From positions 1-64,000 of the forward strand of contig NZ_JAFMTQ010000005.1 of the NCBI RefSeq assembly GCF_026126405.1: a stretch of DNA of 64,000 bases. Reading direction: 5' to 3'. The stretch's first letter is position 1, and each line of letters begins with the position of its first letter. The position numbers were made by a program, and so were the translations under genes. Source of the DNA: Aureitalea sp. L0-47. Lineage in GTDB: Bacteria; Bacteroidota; Bacteroidia; Flavobacteriales; Flavobacteriaceae. Shown in pieces: positions 42,162 to 52,672 of this stretch. The notes below the pieces were generated by a model. That model saw only the letters and a program-made list of their open reading frames with translations, was not told the DNA's origin and searched no databases.

Positions 42162-44267
42162 ATGAATCCCAATTTCCTTCAAACACCCATAGAATATCTC
42201 AAAGGGGTAGGCCCCAACCGGGCTGATCTCCTGAAGAAGGAATTGGATATTCACACCTTCCAGGACCTTATCAACCTGTTTCCTAACCGCTATCTGGACA
42301 GAACCCGGTATTATAAGATCGCTGATCTCCAGAAATCCAATGCCGAAGTGCAGATAATTGGTAAGATCTCCCACATCAAAACCGTAGAGCAAAAAAGAGG
42401 AAAGCGACTGGTCGCTAAATTCATAGACGAAACCGGTATTATGGAGTTGGTGTGGTTCAGGGGGCAAAAATGGATTCGCGAAAACTTAAAGATCAATCAG
42501 CCATACGTAATCTTCGGAAAAGTTAATTGGTTTAACGATCATTACTCCATGCCTCATCCTGAAATGGAATTGTTGGAAGAGCACGAAAAGAGCCTTAGAT
42601 CGGCTATGCAACCTGTGTATCCTTCCACCGAAAAATTGACGAACAGGGGTATCACTAATAGGGTGATAAATAAACTCATGCAACAGCTCTTTTCCGAAGC
42701 AAAAAATACCTTTGTTGAAAGCCTCCCTGAGAGGGTACTAAACAACCTTAAATTACTACCTAAAAACGAGGCGCTTTTTAACGTCCATTTTCCGAGAAGT
42801 AATACCCTGTTAGCCAAGGCTCAATATCGTTTAAAATTCGAGGAATTATTCTACATCCAACTACAATTACTTCGGAAGAATTTAATCCACAAAGCAAAAA
42901 TTAAAGGGTATCCATTCCTGAAAGTAGGGGGGTATTTCAACACCTTCTTTTCAGATCATTTACCCTTCGAATTAACTGCTGCTCAAAAAAGAGTGATCAA
43001 GGAAATCCGCAAAGATGTGGGCAGTAAAGCTCAGATGAATCGATTACTACAAGGTGACGTGGGCAGCGGAAAGACCATTGTAGCCTTCATGTCAATGTTA
43101 ATAGGACTTGACAACGGTTTTCAAGCCTGTTTAATGGCGCCGACTGAAATTTTGTCAGTCCAACACTATAACGGATTACTGGAATGGTGTAATAAATTGA
43201 ATATCAGTATTTCATTACTTACTGGTTCAACTTCTACTTCAAATAGAAAAGAAATCCACGAAAACCTTGAAAATGGCTCGCTTCATATCTTAATTGGCAC
43301 CCATGCACTCATCGAAGATAAGGTGAAATTTAAGAATCTGGGCATTGCAATTATAGACGAACAACATCGTTTCGGGGTGGCGCAACGAAGTAAACTCTGG
43401 CACAAAAATGAACGCCCTCCTCACATCCTGGTCATGACCGCCACACCCATTCCGCGAACTCTCGCTATGAGCTTATATGGGGACCTGGATATTAGCGTTA
43501 TTGACGAACTTCCTCCGGGTAGAAAATCGATCAAAACCGTGCACCGATTTGACGCCAACAGACTCAAAGTTTTTCGCTTCCTGAAGGACGAAATTTCCAA
43601 GGGCAGACAGGTGTATATAGTCTACCCCCTGATACAGGAAAGTGAGGCCCTGGATTACAAGGATCTCATGGATGGATATGAGAGTATAGTTAGGGAATTT
43701 CCGATGCCCGATTTCCAGATCTCTATTGTCCATGGAAAAATGAAATCGGCCGACAAGGATTTTGAGATGGATCGATTTGTTAAAGGTGAAACCCAGATCA
43801 TGGTTGCCACAACTGTTATCGAAGTAGGCGTAAATGTCCCAAATGCTTCAGTAATGGTAATTGAGAGTGCTGAACGTTTCGGTTTATCTCAGCTTCACCA
43901 ACTTAGAGGCCGGGTTGGTAGAGGAGCCGAGCAAAGCTATTGTATCCTGATGACAAGTCATAAACTTACTCATGATGCCCGAACACGCCTGGAGACCATG
44001 GTTCGGACCAATGACGGCTTTGAAATTGCTGAAACCGATCTCAAGCTCAGAGGGCCCGGAGATATCATGGGAACACAGCAAAGCGGAGTCTTAAACCTCC
44101 GAATCGCCGATATAGTTAAGGATGGCGATATCCTGAAGATCGCCAGGTCGCATGCATTTCAAATGCTAAAAGAGGATCCGAACCTTGAAAAGAAAGAGAA
44201 TGCTGTGGTAAAATTCACCTATGCTCAATTGGCTAAATACCGAAACATCTGGAATTATATTTCTTAG
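42162..44267 (+). CDS. recG: ATP-dependent DNA helicase RecG
   Basis: This 701-residue protein has the RecG layout. An N-terminal wedge/OB domain includes PIEYLKGVGPNRADLLKKEL and the OB segment near 60-160. The helicase core has Walker A GDVGSGKT, motif II IIDEQHRFGV, motif III MTATPIPRT, and LRGRVGRGAEQSYC as motif VI. The C-terminal LKLRGPGDIMGTQQSG is typical of RecG. It remodels stalled replication forks and Holliday junctions. A single-gene unit with a TAACTTCG box just upstream as a weak -7 match. Confidence 0.95.
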   Translation: MNPNFLQTPIEYLKGVGPNRADLLKKELDIHTFQDLINLFPNRYLDRTRYYKIADLQKSNAEVQIIGKISHIKTVEQKRGKRLVAKFIDETGIMELVWFRGQKWIRENLKINQPYVIFGKVNWFNDHYSMPHPEMELLEEHEKSLRSAMQPVYPSTEKLTNRGITNRVINKLMQQLFSEAKNTFVESLPERVLNNLKLLPKNEALFNVHFPRSNTLLAKAQYRLKFEELFYIQLQLLRKNLIHKAKIKGYPFLKVGGYFNTFFSDHLPFELTAAQKRVIKEIRKDVGSKAQMNRLLQGDVGSGKTIVAFMSMLIGLDNGFQACLMAPTEILSVQHYNGLLEWCNKLNISISLLTGSTSTSNRKEIHENLENGSLHILIGTHALIEDKVKFKNLGIAIIDEQHRFGVAQRSKLWHKNERPPHILVMTATPIPRTLAMSLYGDLDISVIDELPPGRKSIKTVHRFDANRLKVFRFLKDEISKGRQVYIVYPLIQESEALDYKDLMDGYESIVREFPMPDFQISIVHGKMKSADKDFEMDRFVKGETQIMVATTVIEVGVNVPNASVMVIESAERFGLSQLHQLRGRVGRGAEQSYCILMTSHKLTHDARTRLETMVRTNDGFEIAETDLKLRGPGDIMGTQQSGVLNLRIADIVKDGDILKIARSHAFQMLKEDPNLEKKENAVVKFTYAQLAKYRNIWNYIS

Positions 44268-44304
44268 TCACATTAACTAAAAGTTGCTAAAATACCAGTT
44301 CTGA

Positions 44305-45516
44305 TCATTCTGAGAGTAAACTCTCAACATAGGCTTCAAAATCCTGCTTAAACTCAGTATACTTATCACCTGTCGCCGGACCATTAAAACCAGTATGGAT
44401 CCTTCGCACCATACCCTTCTTGTCGATGAATATGGTCGTGGGGTATGCCAGTACATGATTCAGCATGGGTAATTTCATATTTGCTTCCAGCTTGCTTTCT
44501 GTTCCGAATTGCGCAAGTAAAATTGGATAAGGCACCCCAACCTTCTGTTTCAACCGGTTTATCGCAACCATTGCTTTCTGTCGTGTAGGCGCGTATTCAA
44601 ACGCCAGGGAAACAAACTCAAGATCACGTGAATAGCTATTATTGAAATAATCTGTGTAATAGCGGGTTTCATCCAGGCAATTCGGACACCAGCTACCCAT
44701 GATCTGGACTACGACTACTTTATTCAGAAATCGTTCATCTGCAAGTGAAACCGTGTCGCCTGCGGTATCGGGGAATGAAAATTCAATGGTATCGTAGCCA
44801 TCTTTCAGGAATGTTAGTTCATCTTCCTCGGGTAATTCATAGTTGGTATTTCTCTTGGCAACAAAAGGTTCAACAAAGTGGTTTCCGCTATAAAACATAC
44901 CATCTAGCGTACTATCCGTCACTTTTGCCTTGAACAAAAAGGCGTGGGCAGTATCGAAGGTAGAAAGGCGAAGTGTATCACCGTCAACGACTCCATCAAG
45001 GAAACGATAATCACCCGTGGTAGTTCGAAAGGTACCCGTCACACTGCTTCCCTCCTGTCTAAAGATTCCCTTTGCGATATATCTGGCTGCAGGATCTCCG
45101 GGGCTAAAAACAGTCTCCCACATCCCTTCTACTTCTTGGCCAGGTGATTCATTAGTTTGAAACCGAAGACTATCTCCATATTTCATCGTAAAGGGTACTA
45201 CCCTATCCAGGCTTGGTTTAATAAAATCTCCACTAATCGTTTCAGCAGTAAACCGACCTTTGAAAACACCTTCGAAAACAGGATGTTGTATGATAATTGA
45301 ATCTCCTCGGATAATTGTTTCCTCCGTCACCACACGTTCTTCAGCATTCAGGAAAACAAAAGTATGATCCTGAGGAAATTCAGCTAAAAATGGTAATTCC
45401 CGCCCATTACCAATATCCAGTGAAACTCGCCAAATACCGTGATTGGGATGGTGCGGGCCATTATCACAGGAGATTAAAGTTATCGATATTAGCAGTAAAA
45501 AGAATAATTGTTTCAT
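44305..45516 (-). CDS. TlpA-like disulfide reductase lipoprotein
   Basis: This 403-residue precursor has a lipoprotein signal (lipobox LISC, Cys17). An N-terminal DUF4369-like beta domain (about 25-220) contains EVEGMWETVFSP and TGTFRTTTGDYRFLDG. A C-terminal thioredoxin fold (about 245-403) has the redox motif GSWCPNCLDE and the cis-Pro region YPTTIFIDKKG. It should act as a periplasm-facing thiol reductase. The redox pair is intact, unlike in the relative at 52673-54076. Confidence 0.9.
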   Translation of the reverse strand: MKQLFFLLLISITLISCDNGPHHPNHGIWRVSLDIGNGRELPFLAEFPQDHTFVFLNAEERVVTEETIIRGDSIIIQHPVFEGVFKGRFTAETISGDFIKPSLDRVVPFTMKYGDSLRFQTNESPGQEVEGMWETVFSPGDPAARYIAKGIFRQEGSSVTGTFRTTTGDYRFLDGVVDGDTLRLSTFDTAHAFLFKAKVTDSTLDGMFYSGNHFVEPFVAKRNTNYELPEEDELTFLKDGYDTIEFSFPDTAGDTVSLADERFLNKVVVVQIMGSWCPNCLDETRYYTDYFNNSYSRDLEFVSLAFEYAPTRQKAMVAINRLKQKVGVPYPILLAQFGTESKLEANMKLPMLNHVLAYPTTIFIDKKGMVRRIHTGFNGPATGDKYTEFKQDFEAYVESLLSE

Positions 45517-45537
45517 AAAACGTCTTGAAATATACCC

Positions 45538-45567
45538 AAAAAAAACAGGCGCCTTAAAAGGCGCCTG
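45538..45567 (-). terminator. Strong terminator of the charged-helix operon
   Basis: CAGGCGCC (45546-45553) and GGCGCCTG (45560-45567) form a perfect GC-rich 8-bp stem. On the minus strand eight T follow. It ends the operon formed by 46307-46510 and 45590-46294. Confidence 0.93.
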
Positions 45568-45589
45568 CAGAAATTATTGGAATGTCAAT

Positions 45590-46294
45590 TTAGTTCATGT
45601 CAGAATCAGAACCGAGCTTTTTAAGCGAGTTCTCTTTCTCCTCAACCTTTTTGTTGGCGTTATTCAAAGCATCTTTAAATTTCGCCAATCTTTCTTCTGC
45701 TGCGGTCACTTTAGCCATTTTAGCCGCGTATTCTTCCTCGTTGATCTTTCCCTCGGCTTTCGCTTCTTCCACTCGCTCTCTAGCTTTGGCGATTCTTTGT
45801 TCCGCATTAGCAAGTGATTGGTCATGCCCTGTAAGTTTTTGCTTGGCATTCTCCATTTTCTTTTTTGCAGAAGCCACACTTGCTGCATCACTACCCATTC
45901 GCTTGATCTCCGGCTTTCGGGTTTCTACTCCTGTCTTTTTAGACGGATCCCCTTTTGCCCTTGCCTTATCCGTGGCATCTATGGCGGCATCAGAAGCATC
46001 GTTTTTGGCCTGCTGAGCATCGCTCATAACCTTGTCTGCATCCTTTTTCATATTATCCGAGCGGTTCTTTGCCTTGTTTTTGGCTTCTTTCTCGGCTTCT
46101 TTCAGCTTTTGCTGCTCTTTCTCAATCTTAGCTTTTGCTGCTTTATCGGCTTCCGTTTTACTCTTCTGAATGTCTTTTTTCGTTTCAGTGACTTTCTTAG
46201 TCACCTTCTGCGCATCGTCCTGGGCATAAGTTAATTGGGTTGATCCCATCACTAATACCAGTGATACAAATATTGCTTTTATCAAATTTTTCAT
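45590..46294 (-). CDS. Secreted Lys/Ala-rich coiled-coil protein
   Basis: This 234-residue protein has a signal peptide (about 1-24, ending QLTYA) and then an almost continuous helical, Lys/Ala/Glu-rich coiled coil. Runs such as KKVTETKKDIQKSKTEADKA and repeated AKAR/AKAE patterns are seen. It has no Cys and no enzyme motif. Low complexity makes family assignment unreliable. It could be a periplasmic structural or cushioning protein. It lies 12 bp after a small acidic lipoprotein gene and shares its promoter; the opposite net charges suggest the two may interact. Followed by a strong terminator. Confidence 0.72.
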   Translation of the reverse strand: MKNLIKAIFVSLVLVMGSTQLTYAQDDAQKVTKKVTETKKDIQKSKTEADKAAKAKIEKEQQKLKEAEKEAKNKAKNRSDNMKKDADKVMSDAQQAKNDASDAAIDATDKARAKGDPSKKTGVETRKPEIKRMGSDAASVASAKKKMENAKQKLTGHDQSLANAEQRIAKARERVEEAKAEGKINEEEYAAKMAKVTAAEERLAKFKDALNNANKKVEEKENSLKKLGSDSDMN

Positions 46295-46306
46295 ACTTCT
46301 CTTTTT

Positions 46307-46510
46307 TTATAGACTGTCTAACTCGGTTAATGTTGCCTCTAATTCGGCAGCTTCATTTTGAATTTCTTCTGTGATTGCTTCGGTTTCTTCTTCAATTGAT
46401 TCTATTTGCTCCACTACTTTCGCCGCTTCAGCCTCTTCGGCTTTGGTATCACGACATGAAGTAAGTCCAAAAACAAATAAAACGATAAATAACTTTAAAA
46501 ATACTTTCAT
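46307..46510 (-). CDS. Small acidic helical lipoprotein
   Basis: The ATG at 46510 gives 67 residues; an earlier start at 46546 would place charged residues before the signal. The signal MKVFLKLFIVLFVFGLTSC has a clear lipobox (LTSC). The mature 49 residues are strongly acidic, dominated by Glu/Ala/Ile helix repeats (VEQIESIEEETEAITEEI). It resembles small Lpp-like helical lipoproteins in size but not in sequence. A TACTTTTA box lies about 20-25 bases upstream. It heads the operon with the basic coiled-coil gene. Confidence 0.7.
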   Translation of the reverse strand: MKVFLKLFIVLFVFGLTSCRDTKAEEAEAAKVVEQIESIEEETEAITEEIQNEAAELEATLTELDSL

Positions 46511-46561
46511 TTTATTGGGTTTAACTTTTAAGATATAAAAGTACAAATTCTAGTCCAATCT

Positions 46562-46591
46562 TTGAATGGTATCACCATTGTTTTATCTTTG
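46562..46591 (+). promoter_or_regulatory. Promoter of pheT
   Basis: TTG (46562-46564) and TATCTTTG (46584-46591) are separated by 19 bases, a full match to the Bacteroidota -33/-7 arrangement. The pheT ATG follows 21 bases later. Confidence 0.75.
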
Positions 46592-46612
46592 TAGGCTTAA
46601 ATTAAAGGCTAG

Positions 46613-49039
46613 ATGAAGATCTCGTACAATTGGCTTAAACAATTTATCAATATCGACTGGGATGCAGAGAGCACCGGTGATCTCCTTACCGATTTAGGTT
46701 TGGAGATTGAAGGTATAGCACCTTTCACTTCCGTTCCGGGAGGATTGGAAGGAATAGTTGTGGGTCATGTAGTGGAATGTAAGCAACACCCAAATGCCGA
46801 TAAGCTAAAGCTTACCATGGTTGATTTGGGAGATTCCGAACCGGTTCAGATTGTGTGCGGGGCTCCAAATGTTGCCAAAGGTCAGAAAGTACCTGTTGCT
46901 ACAGTGGGAACAACCCTGTACAGCAAAGAAGGAGAACCCTGGAAGATCAAAAAAGGTAAGATACGTGGCGAGGTAAGCATGGGGATGATCTGTGCTGAAG
47001 ATGAGCTGGGTCTGGGAGATAGTCACGACGGGATCATGGTTCTTGATGATAGTTTGAAACCAGGTACTCCCGCTTCAGAAGTCTTTGATATTGAAAACGA
47101 CGAAATCTTCGAAATAGGGTTAACACCCAACCGCGCTGATGCGATGAGCCACTGGGGAGTAGCCAGGGATCTCAGGGCTGGACTACTTCAGAAAGAAGTG
47201 CAGCGAGAATTAATCACACCATCTACCAGTAGTTTTCACGTGGATAACAGGACGCTGAAAGTTGATGTGGAAGTTGAAAACAATAAACTGGCCCCTCGCT
47301 ATTGCGGATTAACCATAAGCGGAATTACCGTGGCACCTTCACCGGTCTGGCTTCAAAATAGGTTAAAATCCATCGGGCTTTCACCTATCAATAATATTGT
47401 AGACATAACAAATTACGTTCTGCATGAACTGGGGCAGCCACTCCACGCCTTCGATGCTGTAAAGATCGCAGGAAATGAGATAAACGTTAAGACACTGCCA
47501 GGCGGAACCAAGTTTGTCACCCTGGACGGAGTTGAGCGCGAACTAGATGAAGAAGATTTAATGATCTGCGACAGGGACAAACCTATGTGTATTGCCGGGG
47601 TTTTCGGTGGTATTCACAGTGGTGTGACCGAGAGCACTACCAGTATATTCCTTGAAAGTGCTTACTTCAATCCGATAAGTATACGAAGATCGGCAAAACG
47701 TCATGGTTTAAATACAGATGCATCGTTCCGCTTCGAACGGGGTGTTGATCCCAATGCCTGTGAGTACGCACTCATGCGAGCGGCCATTATGATTACTGAA
47801 ATTGTCGGAGGAGAGATAACGAGTGACATCGTTGATATCTATCCGAAGAAAATAGAAGATCACCAGGTGGTACTGAATTTCGATAACGCAAATCGACTCA
47901 TTGGAGAGGAACTACCCAGGGAGACTATAAAAGAAATCCTTACCTCTCTTGAGATCAAGGTGAACAACGTTACCGAAAGCGGCCTCGGGATGACAATCCC
48001 TGCCTACAGGAATGATGTGACGCGAGAAGCTGATGTAATCGAAGAAATTCTTAGGGTGTATGGCTATAACCGAATAGCATTCTCCGAGAAGCTCAATGCA
48101 TCCATTTCGGAAACAAAGAAAGTTGAAGACCACCTCTTACAACAGCAGATATCCGGTCAGCTTACAGCCCTTGGTTTTAATGAGATGCTCGCTAATTCTT
48201 TAACCTCTCCTGCCTTTTGTGAGGTGAGTGACCAAATAAAGGAGGTGCACAATGTAGAGATTCTGAATCCGTTGAGCCAGGAACTGTCCGTTTTACGACC
48301 CTCAATGCTTTTTGGGGCTATGGAAGCGCTGAGTTACAATAGTAACAGAAAGATGAAGGACGTGAAGTTGTTCGAATTCGGATGCACCTATCACAACTAT
48401 CCGGACGGGCGCGAAGAGCGAAAACATCTTAGCATGGTGGTATCGGGAGAACGCCATGAGGAAAGTTGGACTACCCCAGGGAAAAAGAGCGACTTCTTCT
48501 ATTTCAAAGGAGTGGTTGAAGCCGTTATGGAAAGACTGGGAATTACAGCTTACACTGAAAAATCTTCAAAAGCAGATATTTTCATCGAGGGACTCACTTT
48601 TTCCAGGGGCAAGCAGGACCTGGTGAACTTCGGGATAATCAATAAAAAAGTTCGCAAACATTTCGATTTCGACGCGGAAGTGCTTTATGCAGACTTTAAC
48701 TGGGGAGTTCTTCTCGAGCAGATAAGTGCGGAGAATTTTGTTTTTCAAGCCATTCCGAAATATCCTTCGGTTAAAAGGGATTTTGCACTGCTTCTTGATG
48801 ATAGTGTTGCCTTCGGGGAACTTAAGGCAGCGGCTCTTCAAACGGAAAAGAAACTTCTTAAAGAGGTATCCCTCTTCGATGTGTATACGGGAAAAAATCT
48901 TCCGAAGGGCAAAAAATCCTACGCCTTGAGTTTTACGCTTCAGGATGATCGAAAGACGTTAAACGACAAGCAGATCGATAAGATCATGGCAAAACTTCAG
49001 CAACGATTCGAAAAGGACTTCGGCGCTCAGCTTCGTTAA
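46613..49039 (+). CDS. pheT: Phenylalanyl-tRNA synthetase beta subunit
   Basis: This 808-residue protein has the full bacterial PheT layout. It opens MKISYNWLKQFINI, followed by a tRNA-binding OB domain (about 40-150: VGHVVECKQHPNADKLKLT). The B3/B4 editing domain is at about 210-400 (IVDITNYVLHELGQPLHAFD), B5 at about 405-475, and a catalytic-like core at about 490-690. The anticodon-binding FDX-ACB domain is C-terminal (about 715-808: IPKYPSVKRDFALLLDD). It joins PheS as an alpha2-beta2 enzyme. pheS is not adjacent, which is common in Bacteroidota. It has its own promoter. Confidence 0.96.
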   Translation: MKISYNWLKQFINIDWDAESTGDLLTDLGLEIEGIAPFTSVPGGLEGIVVGHVVECKQHPNADKLKLTMVDLGDSEPVQIVCGAPNVAKGQKVPVATVGTTLYSKEGEPWKIKKGKIRGEVSMGMICAEDELGLGDSHDGIMVLDDSLKPGTPASEVFDIENDEIFEIGLTPNRADAMSHWGVARDLRAGLLQKEVQRELITPSTSSFHVDNRTLKVDVEVENNKLAPRYCGLTISGITVAPSPVWLQNRLKSIGLSPINNIVDITNYVLHELGQPLHAFDAVKIAGNEINVKTLPGGTKFVTLDGVERELDEEDLMICDRDKPMCIAGVFGGIHSGVTESTTSIFLESAYFNPISIRRSAKRHGLNTDASFRFERGVDPNACEYALMRAAIMITEIVGGEITSDIVDIYPKKIEDHQVVLNFDNANRLIGEELPRETIKEILTSLEIKVNNVTESGLGMTIPAYRNDVTREADVIEEILRVYGYNRIAFSEKLNASISETKKVEDHLLQQQISGQLTALGFNEMLANSLTSPAFCEVSDQIKEVHNVEILNPLSQELSVLRPSMLFGAMEALSYNSNRKMKDVKLFEFGCTYHNYPDGREERKHLSMVVSGERHEESWTTPGKKSDFFYFKGVVEAVMERLGITAYTEKSSKADIFIEGLTFSRGKQDLVNFGIINKKVRKHFDFDAEVLYADFNWGVLLEQISAENFVFQAIPKYPSVKRDFALLLDDSVAFGELKAAALQTEKKLLKEVSLFDVYTGKNLPKGKKSYALSFTLQDDRKTLNDKQIDKIMAKLQQRFEKDFGAQLR

Positions 49040-49052
49040 TGTTCATATAGAT

Positions 49053-49093
49053 TAAAAAAAATGCGCCGGACCTATAATTGTAGTCCAACGCAT
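49053..49093 (-). terminator. Terminator of the OmpW remnant
   Basis: On the minus strand ATGCGTTGGAC pairs with GTCCGGCGCAT (11 bp, two G-U pairs) around an 11-nt loop and is followed by eight T. The two G-U pairs become A-C mismatches in a plus-strand transcript, so it is oriented for the minus-strand OmpW remnant rather than for pheT. Confidence 0.8.
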
Positions 49094-49113
49094 TTCCAGT
49101 TAGGCTTGCACAC

Positions 49114-49264
49114 TTAAAATTTCATTCCAAATCCCGCACCAATTTTCCATGGGTTGATGTCAACCTCAGTTCCTACCGTTGCCCCTAAAGCAGTGGTGGC
49201 GTCCACAGTAGCATCGATACTCAAAAACAACTTCTTGACGTCTATATTCAGAAGCCTTTTTTAT
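49114..49264 (-). pseudogene. OmpW-family outer membrane protein, internal-deletion remnant
   Basis: Read on the minus strand, 49248-49114 encodes 44 residues and a stop. They look like the end of an OmpW barrel: SIDATVDATTALGATVGTEV, then DINPWKIGAGFGMKF with a C-terminal Phe as in outer membrane proteins. There is no start codon in that frame and a stop lies just upstream. At 49264-49250 ATA-AAA-AAG-GCT-TCT looks like a decayed start (ATG to ATA) of a signal peptide in another frame. I infer that an internal deletion fused a few 5' codons to the last 44. A TACTTTTG box and a terminator still flank it. Confidence 0.7.
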
Positions 49265-49289
49265 CTTGGTATTTGGTTTGAGATTAGCG

Positions 49290-49297
49290 CAAAAGTA
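49290..49297 (-). promoter_or_regulatory. -7 element before the OmpW remnant
   Basis: TACTTTTG on the minus strand matches TAnnTTTG and lies about 26 bases before the decayed start at 49264, a normal leader length. It supports the reading that the promoter of the lost OmpW gene survives. The rest of the gap, 49298-49465, holds nothing I can name. Confidence 0.45.
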
Positions 49298-49465
49298 GAA
49301 GTGTCTTTTTTGCTGATATATGACAAGGGTCATTGTTCGAAATACGGTCCAATCTCCACTGGTAACATCCAAAATAATACCAGTATAGGCGTCTTAAAAT
49401 GAGTAGATTACCTTATTGAAAGACCACCAATTCAGAAAGAGAAAAAATAAGTCAGAACGAATCTC

Positions 49466-50047
49466 TTATTCAGGAAGTAAAATCGCATCTGCAATGTGAA
49501 AAAAACCTTCCCTGTGATAGAGATCGGTAGCTATCAATTGTGAAGAATTTCCTTTCGAATCCAACAGTACAATTTGATCACCTTGCAGTTTCACCTGCAG
49601 CGTTGAACCGCTCACGGTGGACAACCTGGCGATTCCTCCTCCCTTTGAAGCAGCTTTTTTCAATGCATGAGCATCCACGCGACCCGGAACAATAAGGAAT
49701 TGTAATATTTTTTTCTGAAGTGAAGGATCGGATAGATTGGGTGCTTCGGGATCTTCGGAATCGGTATCGAAGGCAGTATCAGGCATGACGAAAACGGTTC
49801 CCATAAATCCTTCCTGAAGAACAGCTTCGGAATGTGTTTCCAGCATACTACTATACACCGTAAATCCAGGTGCTTCGGAGAGATTTTCAAACAGTGATTT
49901 ATCGGAAGAAAACTCAATTCCATTGTAAGTTCGTTTCACTACCGAACTGTCCGTAGTCTTGTATTTCTGGGCAATAAGCGAAGATGTTGTGCAAACTATC
50001 AAAGCCAGGGCTAGTAAATTTCTCAATCTCATATCAAAGAGTTTCAT
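49466..50047 (-). CDS. Secreted FAS1 (fasciclin)-like protein
   Basis: The ATG at 50047 gives 193 residues, with a signal peptide ending near SSLIAQ. The mature chain resembles one fasciclin domain. MGTVFVMPDTAFDT stands for the first conserved region, LQFLIVPGRVDAHALKKAA for the middle, and ATDLYHREGFFHIADAILLP for the H2-like end that normally reads IHVIDxVLLP. FAS1 domains mediate adhesion. The domain is diverged, so the call is moderate. A TACTTTTA box lies a few bases upstream. No sorting domain, so it should stay periplasmic. Confidence 0.7.
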   Translation of the reverse strand: MKLFDMRLRNLLALALIVCTTSSLIAQKYKTTDSSVVKRTYNGIEFSSDKSLFENLSEAPGFTVYSSMLETHSEAVLQEGFMGTVFVMPDTAFDTDSEDPEAPNLSDPSLQKKILQFLIVPGRVDAHALKKAASKGGGIARLSTVSGSTLQVKLQGDQIVLLDSKGNSSQLIATDLYHREGFFHIADAILLPE

Positions 50048-50170
50048 TTTATAAAAGTACACATTCTCTCCTACTAACGAATTTTAGTAACTAATATTTA
50101 TTTTCAAATAGAATTGTTAAAATCTTGCGTCTAATTAGTTTGCTGATTATTTTTAAGCAAAAAATTGTTC

Positions 50171-50887
50171 ATGTTCGAAAAGACCAATCTCGAAACACAG
50201 CTATATCGTACTCGCAATAAAAGAACGACTCCCGAAGATCTTCTACGGGAAGTCGCTGCTATCCTTGAGGATAACGCGAAAGAACGCGAGTCGATCTCAG
50301 ACAAGCTGAAGACTGCCTCAGTTGAAGACAATTCATTAAATCTCGACCTGCTTGAGACTGAAAAGATCTTCCACATAGAGGATATCAAGAAATTATGTAT
50401 CACCTACCGCTTAAGGTTCCTGGACTCTCGCTTTTTCAAAGGAGAGATACCTGAAGAAGCCATTTCAAAGATCCGGCAACTAGAGAAGGAACACGACGCT
50501 GCCCTGTCTGGCTTTAAGATCGTGGCTCCTGCTAAACGCCTGAAACTGGAAAATGCAGATGACCCGCTTCTATTTGCTCCACTAGGGAACGATTACTATT
50601 ATTTAGTTCATAAGTGGGGAAATGATCTGCATCCGTTCAGGAAATTGTTAATGTGGCCTTATAAGAATTTTGAAAACCTGGTGTTTACAGTATTCTTACT
50701 AAGCATAGTGCTTACGGCAATAACCCCTATGAAACTCTTTACGCATGGAGAGGTTTCCATGCAGGAGTATTTCCTGATGTTCCTGTTCATGTTCAAGGCC
50801 GTGGGTGGAATCGTCCTGTATTACGGATTTGCCAAGGGTAAGAATTTCAACGGTGCTATTTGGGACAGTAAGTATTACAACGCCTAA
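50171..50887 (+). CDS. Membrane protein of unknown function
   Basis: The ATG at 50171 gives 238 residues (a TTG at 50165 is the track-length alternative). The N-terminal 150 residues are charged and soluble, with the segment RLRFLDSRFFKGEIPEEAI and a following SGFKIVAPAKRL. The C-terminal part has two transmembrane segments (about 170-190 and 203-222) and ends DSKYYNA. It has no signal peptide, so the large domain is cytosolic. I do not recognise a named family. It converges with the ABC-F gene (3-bp gap). Confidence 0.7.
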   Translation: MFEKTNLETQLYRTRNKRTTPEDLLREVAAILEDNAKERESISDKLKTASVEDNSLNLDLLETEKIFHIEDIKKLCITYRLRFLDSRFFKGEIPEEAISKIRQLEKEHDAALSGFKIVAPAKRLKLENADDPLLFAPLGNDYYYLVHKWGNDLHPFRKLLMWPYKNFENLVFTVFLLSIVLTAITPMKLFTHGEVSMQEYFLMFLFMFKAVGGIVLYYGFAKGKNFNGAIWDSKYYNA

Positions 50888-50890
50888 TCA

Positions 50891-52600
<1,710 letters not shown>

Positions 52601-52638
52601 TTAACTAGTAATTAACACTGAGTAGCAGAACTGAGGGT

Positions 52639-52646
52639 TACTTTTG
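52639..52646 (+). promoter_or_regulatory. -7 element of the redox-dead TlpA-like gene
   Basis: TACTTTTG matches TAnnTTTG, 26 bases before the TTG start at 52673. No ribosome binding site is seen. Confidence 0.5.
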
Positions 52647-52672
52647 TTTCGTGTGCCAAAATTAACATAGTA

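Noticed and set aside
45597-46234. Two overlapping frames (139 and 138 codons) on the plus strand
   Set aside because: Antisense shadows of the Lys/Ala-rich coiled-coil gene; low-complexity codons produce Ser/Phe/Leu-rich nonsense.
49166-49372. 68-codon minus frame at the OmpW remnant
   Set aside because: It reads in the wrong frame over the remnant; the OmpW-like residues are in another frame without a start.
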